Assembly: GCA_943787185.1 (NCBI GenBank)
Contig: CALSLL010000001.1
Coordinates: 310,001-374,000 of the forward strand
DNA length: 64,000 nucleotides
Direction: 5' to 3'
DNA from: UBA10349 sp003485905
Lineage (GTDB): Bacteria > Pseudomonadota > Gammaproteobacteria > Arenicellales > Arenicellaceae
The translations under genes were made by a program, and so were the position numbers. This document shows positions 62,797 to 64,000 of this stretch, in pieces. Under the pieces are notes generated by a model. That model made no database searches and had not been told where the DNA came from. It saw only the letters and a program-made list of their open reading frames with translations. The stretch's first letter is position 1. Each line of letters begins with the position of its first letter.

Positions 62797-64000
62797 TCAT
62801 GTAGCACGTCCATAGATATCATCAAAACGTACGATATCATCTTCTCCAAGGTAACTACCCGATTGCACCTCGATAATTTCTAGCGGCTCACTGCCCAGAT
62901 TTGCAAGCGAATGCTTAACCCCGATAGGAATATATGTGGATTCGTTTTCATCGAGTGTAATTGTTTTGTCGCCATTAGTTACTTCCGCGATACCACTTAC
63001 CACCACCCAATGTTCAGCTCTGTGGTGGTGCATTTGCAATGAAAGCTTAGCACCGGGTTTTACAACGATTCGTTTTACTTGAAACTTTTCACCGCTATCA
63101 ACAGAATCATAACTACCCCAAGGTCGATAAACTTTTCGGTGTAGCTTAGTTTCTGGGCGATTTTCTTGCTTTAAGCTGTTTACAATTTCTTTTACGTTTT
63201 GAACTCGATCTTTCGCCGCTACTAAAACTGCATCATCTGTTTCTACTACGACTATGTCTTTTAAGCCTAGCGTACTCACCAGTTTGGTATCTGCCTGAAT
63301 ATAACAGCCGGTGGTATCTTCGGTTATGACATCGCCCCGGGCCGTATTACCACTTGCGTCTTTAGGTAGCACATCCCATAAACTTGCCCAGGAACCAACG
63401 TCACTCCACTGGGCACTCAGTGGCACTAAGCCGGCATCTTGGGTTTTCTCCATTACTGCGTAATCAATTGAATCGTCTGGGCTCGATTCGAATGCGTCTT
63501 TATCGACTCGAGTAAAATCCATATCATCGGTAGTTTTAGATACTGCTTTCTCGCAGGCCGCTAAAATATCAGGAGCAGTTTGGCCTAACACTTCCAAATA
63601 CCGTGAGGCCTTGAACATAAACATACCGCTATTCCAGTAATACTCACCTGACTCAAGATACTTTTGGGCGGTGTTCAAATCTGGCTTTTCAACAAACTCT
63701 TGCACGTGGTTTATCGCTTCCTTGCCCGGTGCTTTTATATAGCCATATCCCGTTTCAGCTTGAGTTGGGACTATTCCAAATGTTACCAACTGACCATCCT
63801 GGGCCGCGTCTTTGGCCACTGCAAGCGCACTGTAAAAGGATTCAATATCGCCAATCACATGGTCTGCAGGGAGTACCAGCATAATGTCATCTGCATCCTG
63901 TGCGCCCTGCGTAATTGTCAAGGCAGCCAGAGCAATTGCAGGAGCTGTATTGCGGCCAACCGGCTCTAAAATTATTGATTTAGCTTGCACATCAATAGCA
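62797..64000 (-). CDS. manC: Mannose-1-phosphate guanylyltransferase / mannose-6-phosphate isomerase (5' end outside window)
   Basis: The 401 visible codons contain most of the nucleotidyltransferase domain (LEPVGRNTAPAIALAAL, LPADHVIGD, EKPDLNTAQKYL, YYWNSGMF) and the C-terminal type II isomerase cupin (RPWGSYDSVDSGEKFQVKRI; LSLQMHHHRAEHWVVVSG). The frame is open to the last base of the window, so the GTG at 63988-63990 is not the true start. It makes GDP-mannose for exopolysaccharide and for the dehydratase encoded at 61060. It is probably first in an operon with the broken wcaJ. Confidence 0.93.
   Translation of the reverse strand, partial: AIDVQAKSIILEPVGRNTAPAIALAALTITQGAQDADDIMLVLPADHVIGDIESFYSALAVAKDAAQDGQLVTFGIVPTQAETGYGYIKAPGKEAINHVQEFVEKPDLNTAQKYLESGEYYWNSGMFMFKASRYLEVLGQTAPDILAACEKAVSKTTDDMDFTRVDKDAFESSPDDSIDYAVMEKTQDAGLVPLSAQWSDVGSWASLWDVLPKDASGNTARGDVITEDTTGCYIQADTKLVSTLGLKDIVVVETDDAVLVAAKDRVQNVKEIVNSLKQENRPETKLHRKVYRPWGSYDSVDSGEKFQVKRIVVKPGAKLSLQMHHHRAEHWVVVSGIAEVTNGDKTITLDENESTYIPIGVKHSLANLGSEPLEIIEVQSGSYLGEDDIVRFDDIYGRAT

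Overview
The window is a 64 kb stretch of chromosome from a gammaproteobacterium, probably marine or halotolerant. It carries a complete sodium-pumping NADH:quinone reductase operon. Its ribosomal and RNA polymerase genes follow proteobacterial gene order, and codon and base composition look moderate in GC by eye. I cannot place it below class. No tRNA, rRNA, CRISPR array or insertion sequence was recognised.

Layout. Positions 1-5497 (minus) hold nqrABCDEF, with nqrF cut by the window edge. Positions 5795-8459 (plus) hold a small DUF6394-type membrane protein, a two-RCK potassium-channel-like protein and moaC. Positions 8471-9980 (minus) hold a MocA-like nucleotidyltransferase and an XdhC-like protein, which suggests molybdenum-hydroxylase maturation. 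Positions 10070-17342 (plus) hold an accessory locus for a surface fibre or secreted structure: an 816-residue predicted outer-membrane barrel with a C-terminal SdrD-B-like domain, four related subunit-like proteins and a PapD-like chaperone. Positions 17477-20722 hold an inositol-phosphate set: a CDP-alcohol phosphotransferase of the di-myo-inositol-phosphate-synthase type, an inositol-1-phosphate cytidylyltransferase-like protein and inositol-phosphate synthase.

Positions 21121-39918 (minus) are the alpha, spc, S10 and str operons run together: rplQ-rpoA-rpsD-rpsK-rpsM-rpmJ-secY ... rplC-rpsJ, then tuf-fusA-rpsG-rpsL. rpmJ (37 codons, 24288-24401) is included. The tuf gene is broken by at least eight single-base indels. 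rplC encodes an L3 with an unusual acidic tail of about 80 residues built on a 15-bp tandem repeat. After a cation-transporter gene (40273-40911, plus), 41011-52005 (minus) holds rplKAJL-rpoBC.

From 52297 to 57175 (plus) come a DUF938 protein, an overlapping DUF2868/DUF3482 pair and an RlmI-like rRNA methyltransferase. ppsA (minus) and its regulator ppsR (plus) are divergent at 57378-60764. The right end (61060-64000) is a damaged exopolysaccharide or sugar-nucleotide region: gmd with an in-frame TGA, a truncated HtrA-like protease fused out of frame to a truncated WcaJ-like transferase, and a manC that runs off the edge.

The most promising candidates for under-described biology are the chaperone/subunit/barrel locus and the inositol cluster in what looks like a mesophile. 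The broken tuf, gmd and wcaJ/htrA need a check for sequence or assembly error before any biological reading.
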